Source: Curtobacterium flaccumfaciens (GTDB lineage Bacteria > Actinomycetota > Actinomycetes > Actinomycetales > Microbacteriaceae). Taken from it: DNA of 64,000 nucleotides. Every line of letters begins with the position of its first letter. The first letter of the stretch is position 1. The stretch is from contig NZ_SNVW01000003.1 of assembly GCF_004361695.1 (NCBI RefSeq), positions 248,001 through 312,000 of the forward strand. The letters run 5' to 3'. Positions 20,053-27,779 of this stretch are shown here, piece after piece. Position numbers and translations under genes: made by a program. Under the pieces are notes generated by a model. The model worked only from the letters and a program-made list of their open reading frames with translations. It ran no database searches and was not told where the DNA came from.

Positions 20053-21377
20053 GCGCCGCCCTCGTCGACGCCGGGGCCTTCCCGACGATCGACGCCGACA
20101 CCGAGGGGCTGCGCGCCGCCGCGAAGGACATGCGGTCGAGCGCGAAGACCGTCCACACCGTCACCGACGCCATCGACCGCACCTGGAACGGCCTCGGGCT
20201 GTACTACCTCGCGCAGGAGACGGAGCAGCTCCTCGGCGCGACCCTGGCCCCGAAGTGGCAGGCCGCTGCGCTCGCCGAGGCGTTCGACCGGGCCGCGACC
20301 GCTCTCGAGACGTTCGCCGACGCCGTCGAGACGGCGAAGAAGGCGCTCGCGGGCGCCGAGACCGCAGCCGCGGCGCTCCGCTCGGACGTCCGCACGTCGG
20401 CGTCCTCGGACGCTGCATACGACTGGCACGACGACCCCGCCGTGTCGGTAAAGAACGCGATGATCGAGACCTCCGTGCTGCTCGCGGCGATGCAGTACGA
20501 CACCGCCGCGAAGGCGTGTTCGACGACCCTCGACGGCATCGCGCGGGACACCGCCCCGGACCACGCGACCGGTTCGTCCTCCGCGCACGGGTGGCAGACG
20601 GACACCGGCGCCTCCGCGTCGGCCGACGGGCACGACGCCGAGGCAGAGGCGCACGCTCGGGCAGGTGTCGGCGCCGAGGCCGAGGGGTCGGCCTCGAAGG
20701 ACGGCGTCGGATCGGCGAGCGGGAAGTCGTCCGCCTGGGCCGGCGTCGGTGCCGACAGCAGCGCCGGAGCGCACCAGGACGGCGACGGCGTCTCCGCCGA
20801 CGCGAAGGCTGAGGCCAAGGCCGGGGCCGAGGCCCACGCGGAAGGCCACGCCGAGGGGAACGGCATCAGTCTGGACGGGATCGCCGACGCGTTCGCGGGC
20901 ATCATGCTCTCCGGAACGGCCGCGCTGAGCGCCAACAAGTACACCGGCGTGCACGGCAAGGTCGGTGTCGAGGGGTTCGCCGGGGCGAAGGCGGACGGCA
21001 GCGTCTCGCAGGAGAACGGCTTCAACGGCACGGCGATCGACGGCAACGCCCGCGCCGGAGCGGGCGTCGGCGCGGACGCCCAGTTCGACGCGGGACCGCA
21101 GGGCGTCGGCGCGAAGGCCGGCGTCGAGGGGTTCGCCGGGGCCGATGCCGGCGCCACGCTGCACCGCTCCTTCATGGGCATCGACGTCGGCATCGGCGCC
21201 AAGGCCAAGGTCGGCGCCGGCGGTGACGCGAACGTCGGACTCGTCGTCACGCCGGAGGACATCGCGTTCGACGGCAAGCTCGGCGCCGCCCTCGGTCTCG
21301 GCGCAGGGGCCAACGTCAGCATCGACATCGACCCGGAGGAGTTCGTGAAGGACCTCCAGTCCGTCCTCCCCTTCTGA
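20049..21377 (+). CDS. putative type VII-secreted protein with Gly/Ala-rich repeat C-terminus
   Basis: A 442-residue protein. Residues 1-160 are long amphipathic helices (LRAAAKDMRSSAKTVHTVTD, then TWNGLGLYY with a WNG turn), like WXG/LXG N-terminal targeting domains. Residues 180-300 are Ala/Gly/Asp/His-rich. From 300 on the sequence is built of Gly-Ala-Lys units, including GVEGFAGAKADG and GVEGFAGADAGA about 52 residues apart. It ends in DIDPEEFVKDLQSVLPF. No nuclease, ADP-ribosyltransferase or peptidase motif is visible, so this is not a recognisable toxin. Start GTG 20049 overlaps the previous stop (GTGA). Confidence 0.7.
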   Translation: MSAALVDAGAFPTIDADTEGLRAAAKDMRSSAKTVHTVTDAIDRTWNGLGLYYLAQETEQLLGATLAPKWQAAALAEAFDRAATALETFADAVETAKKALAGAETAAAALRSDVRTSASSDAAYDWHDDPAVSVKNAMIETSVLLAAMQYDTAAKACSTTLDGIARDTAPDHATGSSSAHGWQTDTGASASADGHDAEAEAHARAGVGAEAEGSASKDGVGSASGKSSAWAGVGADSSAGAHQDGDGVSADAKAEAKAGAEAHAEGHAEGNGISLDGIADAFAGIMLSGTAALSANKYTGVHGKVGVEGFAGAKADGSVSQENGFNGTAIDGNARAGAGVGADAQFDAGPQGVGAKAGVEGFAGADAGATLHRSFMGIDVGIGAKAKVGAGGDANVGLVVTPEDIAFDGKLGAALGLGAGANVSIDIDPEEFVKDLQSVLPF

Positions 21378-21394
21378 CCGTGCAGGAGCACCTC

Positions 21395-21877
21395 GTGACC
21401 ACAGTCCGATCCGACACCCCGCCCTTCGTCCCGACCCCCGTCGTGCGTCTCGACGTCCCCCCGGGGTGGGAGCCGCTCGTGCTCCCCGACGCGCTCGTCG
21501 CCGTGGCCGAGACCGAGCAGCAGGGCCCGTTCCGCGCCAACGTCGTCGTCACCGTCCGTCGGGTCGCGACGACCGCGGACGGCGGTGCGGCACTGTCGCG
21601 CGCCGTCGAGCAGAACACCGCCGCGCTCGAGGCAGCAGAGCGCTGGGCCGAGCTGGGATCGGAGTACCGCACGGTGCTCGGTCTCGACGGCTACCGGGTC
21701 GAGGGCGCGTTCGTGATGCCCGGCGTGGGCACGGTCTTCCAGGCCCTGCAGCTCGCCACGATCGACCATGGGGCCGTGGCCGACGTCATCGCCCTCACGG
21801 CGACGTGCGGCGCGGACGAGGGCGAGCGACTCGTGCCGGTCCTGCGGTCGGTGCTGGAGTCAGCCCGACTGCACTGA
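21395..21877 (+). CDS. LpqN/PsbP-like small protein, hypothetical
   Basis: A 160-residue protein starting MTTVRSDTPPFVPTPVVRLD at GTG 21395, chosen because AGGAG lies 6 nt upstream; an in-frame GTG at 21380 is an alternative. The layout (VRLDVPPGWEPL, then FRANVVVTVRRV, GYRVEGAFVMPGVGTVFQAL) resembles the LpqT/LpqN-like domain of actinobacterial lipoproteins but lacks a signal peptide and lipobox. It lies 17 bases after the type VII-like protein gene and is probably the last gene of that cassette. Confidence 0.65.
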   Translation: MTTVRSDTPPFVPTPVVRLDVPPGWEPLVLPDALVAVAETEQQGPFRANVVVTVRRVATTADGGAALSRAVEQNTAALEAAERWAELGSEYRTVLGLDGYRVEGAFVMPGVGTVFQALQLATIDHGAVADVIALTATCGADEGERLVPVLRSVLESARLH

Positions 21878-21886
21878 CCGGAGCGC

Positions 21887-22225
21887 TCAGTTCTTCGGCT
21901 CGTCGGCGACCTCGACGTGCACGGAGTACTTCGAGCCGGAGACGTCGCGCACCTCGACGGCCGCGTCGTACTTCGTGGCGTCCCCCGCTGCACCGATGTC
22001 GCAGTGCACGGTGTTGCCGTCCTCGAGGTCGATCGCGTCGTCGCCGCAGTCCACCTGTGGTCGCTGCCCCACGCTCTTCTCGAGCGCGTCGGCGACGACG
22101 GTCTCGAACTTCGAGGGCGAGACCGTGCTGTGCACCGACGCCGAGAACGAGCACCCGCTGGCCGCCAGGGCCACGGCCGCTCCGATCATCCCCGTCGCGA
22201 GCATCCGCCGGGAGCTCCGAGTCAT
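21887..22225 (-). CDS. DUF4333 lipoprotein
   Basis: A 112-residue exported lipoprotein. MTRSSRRMLATGMIGAAVAL leads to lipobox AASGC. The mature part (FETVVADALEKSVGQRP, then VDCGDDAIDLEDGNTVHCDI) has the paired cysteines of DUF4333 domains. Function unknown; probably surface-exposed on the membrane. The start is uncertain: ATG 22225 sits 9 nt after GAGGGG, while ATG 22231 and 22252 are in frame. It converges on the type VII-like cassette with only 9 bp between stops. Confidence 0.8.
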   Translation of the reverse strand: MTRSSRRMLATGMIGAAVALAASGCSFSASVHSTVSPSKFETVVADALEKSVGQRPQVDCGDDAIDLEDGNTVHCDIGAAGDATKYDAAVEVRDVSGSKYSVHVEVADEPKN

Positions 22226-22301
22226 GGCCATCGTCCCCTCGTTCGTGGTCATCGCGCCAGTCTGCCATGCCCAGGACGCCCCGCGGGCGTAGCCTCGTCG
22301 T

Positions 22302-22943
22302 GTGAGCCAGACGCAGGAGCCGGGAACCGACGACCGCGTGCACAGCACGCTCGCCACCGTGGACTGGCGGCGGATGACGTTCGACCTGTACCGCCGCGTG
22401 CGGGCGACCGGGGACCCGGAGACCGCCCACGCGATGTGGCGCGAGACGCGTGACGCGATGTTCGGGGAGCACCCGGCCAGTCCGCTCCTCGACGAGGACG
22501 CGCGCGACTTCGAGTCCCTGCCCGTGCCGGACTACGACCCCTCCTGGCGCTTCCGGGCGCGCATCGAACCGGCCGAGTCGGTCGCGATGGACGTCGAGAC
22601 CGGCACCGACGGCATCGTGCACTTCGACCGGCTCGGGGTGGTCACGCTCCCCGGCGTCGGATCGCTCGACGTGTGGGCGCACGGCGGCTACGCCGGCGGG
22701 GTGTTCATCCCGGTGAAGGACGCGAGCGCCGGCAAGGCCCGCGGCACCTACGGCGGGGGCCGCTACCTGGTCGACACGATCAAGGGCGCAGACCTCGGCG
22801 GCGACGACGGGGAGATCGTCCTCGACTTCAACTTCGCGTACAACCCCTCGTGCGCGTACGACCCGGCGTGGGCCTGCCCGCTCGCGCCGCCCGGCAACAC
22901 CGTCGCCGTGCCGATCCCGGTCGGCGAGCAGTACGACTTCTGA
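22302..22943 (+). CDS. DUF1684 domain protein
   Basis: A 213-residue cytosolic protein with the DUF1684 signature: TYGGGRYLVDTIKGADLG and DFNFAYNPSCAYDPAWACPL near the C-terminus, where the conserved Asn, Cys and Tyr cluster. The family is widespread and its biochemical role is not established. GTG start 22302 lies 6 bases after TAGCCT (leaderless geometry). Confidence 0.88.
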   Translation: MSQTQEPGTDDRVHSTLATVDWRRMTFDLYRRVRATGDPETAHAMWRETRDAMFGEHPASPLLDEDARDFESLPVPDYDPSWRFRARIEPAESVAMDVETGTDGIVHFDRLGVVTLPGVGSLDVWAHGGYAGGVFIPVKDASAGKARGTYGGGRYLVDTIKGADLGGDDGEIVLDFNFAYNPSCAYDPAWACPLAPPGNTVAVPIPVGEQYDF

Positions 22944-22981
22944 CGAGCAGTCCGAGCACCACGACATCCAGGGTGGAACGC

Positions 22982-23347
22982 ATGTCATCGACGAGTCTCG
23001 TGGCGCTGGACGCCGGCGGACGCATCCCGCCGTTCGAGCAGGTGCGGTCGCAGATCGCGGCACAGATCACGGCCGGGTACCTGGTCGACGGGGAGCGGCT
23101 CCCGAGCGTCCGGACGCTCGCGGACGAGCTCGGGCTCGCAGCCGGCACGGTCGCGAAGGCCTACCAGCTGCTGGAGGAGTCCGGCTTGGTGCACACGGCA
23201 CGCGGGGCCGGCACCCGGGTGATCCGCCCCGCCGAGGTCCCCGAGCCGGTGGCCGATGCGGCACGTGCACTCGCTGCGGCGGCACGGGCGGCCGGGTTGT
23301 CCGCCGACCAGGCCGCAGCAGCGCTCCGGGACGCCTGGCCCGCCTGA
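22982..23347 (+). CDS. GntR-family (YtrA subfamily) transcriptional regulator
   Basis: A 121-residue regulator: an N-terminal winged helix-turn-helix (PPFEQVRSQIAAQITAGYLV, then LPSVRTLADELGLAAGTVAK) and a short helical C-terminal dimerisation segment instead of a full effector domain, typical of the YtrA subfamily. Such regulators usually control adjacent ABC transporters; none is adjacent here. ATG 22982 is used, and GTG 22973 is an in-frame alternative. Confidence 0.92.
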   Translation: MSSTSLVALDAGGRIPPFEQVRSQIAAQITAGYLVDGERLPSVRTLADELGLAAGTVAKAYQLLEESGLVHTARGAGTRVIRPAEVPEPVADAARALAAAARAAGLSADQAAAALRDAWPA

Positions 23348-23363
23348 CCCCGGCGCACCGCGC

Positions 23364-24224
23364 TCAGCAGTGCTCGAACACGTAGTCGTCGTCCGACGGC
23401 GTGACCAGGTCGCGGTCGCGCAGGATCGTCATCGCGGGCCGGTCGTCGTCCGCGCAGACCGAGGCCCACGAGCGGTCGGTCTCGTCCGAGTACTCGACGT
23501 CGATGACGTGCTTCCCGTAGGCATTCGTGTACGCCGAGCACTCCTGGTAGTGCACGCACTCCTCGGCGACGACGAAGTCGAACCCCGTGGTCTTCCGGCC
23601 GGAGGCCCCGAGCTGCGGGGTGTTCTTCTGCCCGACCGCGAGCCCGTGCTCGTGCCCGACCCGGACGAGCGCCGCGGCGAGCGCGAGGTTCCCGGACCGC
23701 GTCAGCACGCCGTCCGAACGGGTCCACGAGTCGAGGTTGTCGAACTCCACCGCGTCGAAGCCCCGGTCGGCGCACCGGGCGATCGACGTCGTCAGCACCT
23801 TGACGATCTCCGCGCGCTTCGCCGGGGTGCGGGTGTCGAGGAGCATCTCGTCGGGCCACCCCGGGTCGGACACGGGATCGCCGTCGTCGTCGCGGAGCAC
23901 CGCGGACGAGTGGTCGTCGAGCCAGGCGTCGGCGTCCTCGGGCTGCGTCTGGAAGCCGTTGACGTAGCAGATGCCGTACTTGCCCGGGGCCGGACGGTCG
24001 GTGCTGTCCCGCTCGACGATCGTGACGCCGCCCGGCGGGGTGTAGCCACCGCCGAGTTGGTAGTCGGGGATCCCCGACGTCGGCAGGTTCGCGTACGCGG
24101 CGTCCGACGTCGAGGACGACGAAGCAGGAGAGGACGACGACGGGGCCGCGGCGGCACAGCCGCTCAGTCCGATCACCGCCACGGCGACGGTCGCGACGGT
24201 GAGCAGCAGGGTCCGGTCTCGCAC
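23364..24224 (-). CDS. GH114-type endo-alpha-1,4-polygalactosaminidase, lipoprotein
   Basis: A 286-residue exported TIM-barrel protein. The signal peptide ends with the lipobox GLSGC, followed by a Ser-rich linker. WQxxL-like ligand-binding elements are replaced by DYQLGGGY, and the GH114 hallmarks follow: KYGICYVNGFQTQPED, GFDAVEFDNLDSW (acidic catalytic strand), VGQKNTPQLG and FDFVVAEECVHYQEC. GH114 enzymes hydrolyse galactosamine-containing polysaccharides such as fungal galactosaminogalactan. GTG 24224 is taken as the start, with a GAGGAT box 6 bases upstream. Confidence 0.85.
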   Translation of the reverse strand: MRDRTLLLTVATVAVAVIGLSGCAAAAPSSSSPASSSSTSDAAYANLPTSGIPDYQLGGGYTPPGGVTIVERDSTDRPAPGKYGICYVNGFQTQPEDADAWLDDHSSAVLRDDDGDPVSDPGWPDEMLLDTRTPAKRAEIVKVLTTSIARCADRGFDAVEFDNLDSWTRSDGVLTRSGNLALAAALVRVGHEHGLAVGQKNTPQLGASGRKTTGFDFVVAEECVHYQECSAYTNAYGKHVIDVEYSDETDRSWASVCADDDRPAMTILRDRDLVTPSDDDYVFEHC

Positions 24225-24468
24225 TTCGGAATCCTCGCACGCTATGATGGACGTACTCGAGGCGCCGATCGCCTCGTGCGTCGTACGGACGCCCCGAACT
24301 CCCGACCACGTCAGCTTGCCTGCACGGTCGATGATCGAGCACCTCCCGAAGGTGCCCAGGCTTCTCTGCTGCGGCGACTGCGCCAGCCACATCCGTTGGC
24401 GCGCATCCCGCCCGCGCGCTGCCTCAGAGCGCGCCCACAGCCGGACCACTCCGGCTCGAAAGGTCACC
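24225..24468 (+). promoter_or_regulatory. long structured leader of the DEAD-box helicase gene
   Basis: TATGAT (24243-24248) is a good plus-strand -10 box without a clear -35. It would give a leader of about 215 nt. The leader contains a 7-bp hairpin (24258-24264/24270-24276), a 6-bp hairpin with a CCCGA loop (24339-24344/24350-24355) and GAAAGG five bases before the ATG. Long leaders with structure are typical of cold-shock RNA helicases and allow self-regulation; that role here is inferred. Confidence 0.45.
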
Positions 24469-26052
24469 ATGACCAACGAAGACATCCGTTTCTCCGACCT
24501 CGGCGTCCCCACGCCGATGGTCGACGTCCTCCTCGCCCAGGGCAAGGAGAACGCCTTCCCGATCCAGGCCGACACGCTCCCCGACTCCCTCCAGGGCAAG
24601 GACGTGCTCGGTCGCGGCCGCACCGGCTCCGGCAAGACGATCGCCTTCGCGATCCCGCTCGCCGCTCGCCTGGCCGCCAACCCCCGTCAGCGTCGCGCCG
24701 GCCGCCCCCGTGCGCTGGTGCTCGCCCCGACCCGTGAGCTCGCGACGCAGATCGACGCGACGCTCGCACCCCTCGCCAAGGCGATGGGCCTCACCACGAC
24801 GACGATCTTCGGCGGTGTCTCGCAGGGCCGCCAGGTCGACGCGCTCCGCGGTGGCGTCGACGTGGTCGTCGCGTGCCCGGGCCGCCTCGCCGACCTCATG
24901 CAGCAGGGCCACGTCCGGCTCGACGCCATCGAGGTCACCGTCCTCGACGAGGCCGACCACATGGCCGACATGGGCTTCCTGCCCGGCGTGACGAAGATCA
25001 TGCAGGCGACGCCCGAGCAGGGGCAGCGCATGCTGTTCTCCGCCACGCTCGACAACGGCGTGGACAAGCTCGTCAAGAAGTTCCTGCACAACCCGGTGAT
25101 GCACTCGGTCGACGACGAGCACAGCCCCGTCGAGGCCATGACCCACCACCTGTTCGAGGTCGCCGACGCCGACGCGAAGAAGGACCTCGTCCGGACGCTC
25201 GCCTCGGGCACCGGTCGTCGCATCCTCTTCATGCGCACCAAGCACCACGCCAAGCGCCTCGCGAAGCAGCTGTCGAGCCAGGGCATCCCGGCCGTCGACC
25301 TGCAGGGCAACCTGTCGCAGGGTGCGCGAGAGCGCAACCTCGCGAAGTTCTCCTCCGGCGAGGCCCTCGTGCTCGTCGCCACCGACGTCGCCGCCCGTGG
25401 CGTGCACGTCGACCACGTCGAGCTCGTCGTGCACGTCGACCCGCCCACCGAGCACAAGGCGTACCTGCACCGCTCGGGTCGCACCGCGCGTGCGGGTTCG
25501 TCCGGCGACGTCGTCACCGTGACGACGCCGGCCGAGCGTCGCGACGTCGCGCAGATGATGCGTGCCGCAGCGATCAAGGTCACCCCGCAGCAGGTCACCG
25601 CGTCGTCGCCCGCCGTCACCTCGCTCGTCGGCGAGGTCGCCCCGGTCCGTCACGTCGCGGTCGAGCAGCCGGCACAGCAGCAGCGACAGCCCAAGCAGCG
25701 CACGGGCGAGTCCGACGCGGCCGGTGGCGGTCGTCGTCGTGGTCGCGGCGGTCGGACAGGAGGCGCGGCGCAGCCCGCGCGCACCGGTGCGGCCACCGGG
25801 TCCTCCGGTGCAGGGCGTCGCGGCGGCCGTGCCGCCGAGGCCGGCGTCGGCGCATCGGCCGGCTCCGCCGGTGGGCAGCGTCGTGGGGGCGGCAGCCGTC
25901 GCGCCTCGAGCGACACCGTACGCGGTGGTTCCGCTCCGGTCTGGTCCTCGGAGGGCGGCTACGCCGCCGGCCGTGGTGCCGGCTCCGAGTCGGGCGGTGC
26001 CCGTCGTGGTGGCTCGCGCCGCGCCTCCCGTCCGGCCGGTTCCGCCCGCTGA
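24469..26052 (+). CDS. DEAD-box ATP-dependent RNA helicase
   Basis: A 527-residue RNA helicase with all core motifs in order: Q motif (FPIQADTLPDSL), motif I GRTGSGKT, Ia APTRELATQ, GG, Ib CPGRL, motif II LDEADHMADMGF, motif III FSATL, IV ILFMRTKHHAKRL, V VATDVAARGVH and VI HRSGRTARAG. The C-terminal 130 residues are Arg/Gly-rich (GGRRRGRGGRTGG, RRGGSRRASR), a typical unspecific RNA-binding tail. It acts on RNA structure in ribosome assembly, decay or cold adaptation. ATG 24469 follows GAAAGG. Confidence 0.95.
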   Translation: MTNEDIRFSDLGVPTPMVDVLLAQGKENAFPIQADTLPDSLQGKDVLGRGRTGSGKTIAFAIPLAARLAANPRQRRAGRPRALVLAPTRELATQIDATLAPLAKAMGLTTTTIFGGVSQGRQVDALRGGVDVVVACPGRLADLMQQGHVRLDAIEVTVLDEADHMADMGFLPGVTKIMQATPEQGQRMLFSATLDNGVDKLVKKFLHNPVMHSVDDEHSPVEAMTHHLFEVADADAKKDLVRTLASGTGRRILFMRTKHHAKRLAKQLSSQGIPAVDLQGNLSQGARERNLAKFSSGEALVLVATDVAARGVHVDHVELVVHVDPPTEHKAYLHRSGRTARAGSSGDVVTVTTPAERRDVAQMMRAAAIKVTPQQVTASSPAVTSLVGEVAPVRHVAVEQPAQQQRQPKQRTGESDAAGGGRRRGRGGRTGGAAQPARTGAATGSSGAGRRGGRAAEAGVGASAGSAGGQRRGGGSRRASSDTVRGGSAPVWSSEGGYAAGRGAGSESGGARRGGSRRASRPAGSAR

Positions 26053-26178
26053 TCCGTCGGTCTCGGCCACAACCTTGACGCTGCCTGCGAAGGCGACGAC
26101 CGCGAAGCGTACGGTCTGTGACACCGGAGGCCGCGCAAGCGGCCGATGGGGAATCGTCCGTCGTTGAGAGGAGTGCCT

Positions 26179-26382
26179 ATGGCTGGGATCGAAGACGTCA
26201 AGAACGCCGCTGCCAAGGCAGCAGGCAAGGCCAAGGAAGCCGTCGGCAACGTGACCGACAACGACCGTCTCAAGGCCGAGGGCAAGACCGATCAGGTCAA
26301 GGCCGACACCAAGCAGGCGGGCACGGATGCGAAGGACGCCGTCCACGGCGTCGCCGACAGCCTCAAGAACAACGACAAGTAA
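26179..26382 (+). CDS. CsbD-like small stress protein
   Basis: A 67-residue, Lys/Ala/Asp-rich hydrophilic protein (IEDVKNAAAKAAGKAKEAVG, then DNDRLKAEGKTDQVKADTKQ) of the CsbD family, general-stress-induced and of unknown mechanism. GAGAGGAG lies 5 nt before ATG 26179. TACGGT (26110-26115) could be the -10 box. A GGCCGC-GCAA-GCGGCC hairpin (26129-26144) lies between it and the ribosome-binding site and might be a leader element or the terminator of the helicase gene. Confidence 0.9.
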   Translation: MAGIEDVKNAAAKAAGKAKEAVGNVTDNDRLKAEGKTDQVKADTKQAGTDAKDAVHGVADSLKNNDK

Positions 26383-26402
26383 GCCGGTCTCGTACCGAGC
26401 TG

Positions 26403-26438
26403 CGAAGGCCCCGGATCCACTCGGATCCGGGGCCTTCG
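26403..26438. terminator. bidirectional terminator, 16-bp perfect stem
   Basis: 26403-26418 pairs without mismatch to 26423-26438 around an ACTC loop, 20 bases after the csbD-like stop and 26 before the convergent Nudix stop. GAAGG at the foot and TCGTGTT after it give a modest U-run on the plus strand. Confidence 0.88.
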
Positions 26439-26463
26439 TCGTGTTCGGGGTGTGGCCGGGCGG

Positions 26464-27006
26464 CTACATCAGGGCGCCGACCGACGCGAGTCCGGCGCGC
26501 AGGAGTGCTCCACGGCCGCCCTCCATCTCGTCGGCGACGGCGTCGGACGCGGCTTCGGCGGGGCTCATCCAGGTGAGCTCGAGGGCGTCCTGCCGGGGCT
26601 CGCAGGTGCCGGTGACGGGGACGACGTACGCCAGGGAGATCGCGTGCTGCCGCTCGTCGGTGTACACCGAGGCACCGGGCAGCGGGAAGTACTCGGCCAC
26701 GGTGAACGGCGTCGAGCTCGAGGGCAGCTGCGGGAACGCCATCGGACCGAGGTCCTTCTCGAGGTGCCGGAACAGCGCGGTGCGGATCGACTCGCCGAAC
26801 ATCACCCGGCCGGAGACGAGCGTCCGGGCGATCGAGCCGCTCGGGGAGACACGCAGCAGCACGCCCACCTCGGTCACGACGCCGAGGCCGTCGGTGCGGA
26901 CGGGGACCGCCTCGACGTAGCAGATCGGCAGGCGACGGCGGACGTTGGCGAGCTCCTCGTCGGACAGCCAGCCGGAGTCGGGGTCGGGGGTGCGCAGCGA
27001 GGACAT
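26464..27006 (-). CDS. Nudix-like hydrolase family protein (DUF4916), degenerate Nudix box
   Basis: A 180-residue protein of the actinobacterial NUDIX/DUF4916 type (ICYVEAVPVRTDGLGVVTEV, LLRVSPSGSIARTLVSGRVM). The expected GX5EX7REXXEE box is present as GRVMFGE...RHLEKDLG: the first Gly and Glu are kept, but the REXXEE core reads RHLEKD, so one metal-binding Glu is missing. Either it hydrolyses an unusual nucleotide with altered metal binding or it is a non-catalytic binder. Start ATG 27006, with TAGACA 6 bases upstream. Confidence 0.8.
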   Translation of the reverse strand: MSSLRTPDPDSGWLSDEELANVRRRLPICYVEAVPVRTDGLGVVTEVGVLLRVSPSGSIARTLVSGRVMFGESIRTALFRHLEKDLGPMAFPQLPSSSTPFTVAEYFPLPGASVYTDERQHAISLAYVVPVTGTCEPRQDALELTWMSPAEAASDAVADEMEGGRGALLRAGLASVGALM

Positions 27007-27079
27007 GCACCGTGTCTACCAGGGAGTCCGGCGAGTTCGGCGCACGGCGCGGGTGTCGAGGACGGTTAGCGTGGTCCAC

Positions 27080-27697
27080 GTGATCGATGCGGAGCTCGTG
27101 CAGTGGACCCGACCGTCCTCGGAGCGTGCGGGTTCCCCGCTGCTCGTGGCCATGCACGGGGTGGGGTCGAACGAGCGCGACCTGCTCGGTCTCGCCCCCG
27201 CGTTGCCCGCGGCGTGGACGATGGCGTCGCTCCGGGCACCGCTGCCGTGGGGGCAGGGCCACAGCTGGTACCCGCTCGGCACGCCGGGCTCCCCCGCGCT
27301 CGAACCGGTCGACGCTGCGGTCGCGGACGTGCTCGCCTGGATCGACTCCGTCGCCGCCGACCACCCGCGGATCGGCCTGCTCGGGTTCTCGCAGGGCGGC
27401 TCGATGGCACTGCAGCTGCTCCGTGCTCGCCCGGCGGGGTTCGCGTTCGCGGTGTCGCTCTCCGGCTTCGTGGTGCCCGGGGTGACCGACGCCCGTGACG
27501 AGGCCGTCGCCGCGGTCCGGCCGCGGGTCTTCCTCGGGCACGGCGACCTCGACCCGGTGATCCCCGCCGAGGCCACGGCCCGGACGCAGGTCTGGGCAGC
27601 TGCGCACACGGACGTGACCGACCGCGAGTACGCGGGGCTGCCGCACGCGGTGTCGGCAGCGGAGCTGGCGGACGTGGCCGCCTTCATCGGCGACTGA
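27080..27697 (+). CDS. carboxylesterase/phospholipase family alpha/beta hydrolase
   Basis: A 205-residue cytosolic serine esterase with LLVAMHGVGSNERDL (oxyanion region), nucleophile Ser in GLLGFSQGGSMALQ, catalytic Asp in FLGHGDLDPVIP and His in YAGLPHAVSAAE. The same layout occurs in acyl-protein thioesterase/carboxylesterase 2 enzymes. GTG 27080 is selected because TAGCGT ends 7 bases before it; the frame stays open upstream without a ribosome-binding site. Natural substrate unknown. Confidence 0.9.
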   Translation: MIDAELVQWTRPSSERAGSPLLVAMHGVGSNERDLLGLAPALPAAWTMASLRAPLPWGQGHSWYPLGTPGSPALEPVDAAVADVLAWIDSVAADHPRIGLLGFSQGGSMALQLLRARPAGFAFAVSLSGFVVPGVTDARDEAVAAVRPRVFLGHGDLDPVIPAEATARTQVWAAAHTDVTDREYAGLPHAVSAAELADVAAFIGD

Positions 27698-27724
27698 CGG
27701 CCCTGGGGCCCACCAGACGACGGA

Positions 27725-27762
27725 ACGGGAGGCACGGTGCCAGCTGGCACCGTGCCTCCCGT
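27725..27762. terminator. bidirectional terminator, 17-bp perfect stem
   Basis: 27725-27741 pairs perfectly with 27746-27762 around an AGCT loop; with one bulged A the stem extends further on both sides. It lies between the convergent esterase and PadR genes and should end both transcripts. Confidence 0.88.
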
Positions 27763-27779
27763 CCGTCGTGTGGTCGCGT

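Noticed and set aside
20049..21377. Polymorphic toxin with immunity gene
   Set aside because: No catalytic toxin motif at the C-terminus and the following LpqN-like gene does not resemble an immunity protein.
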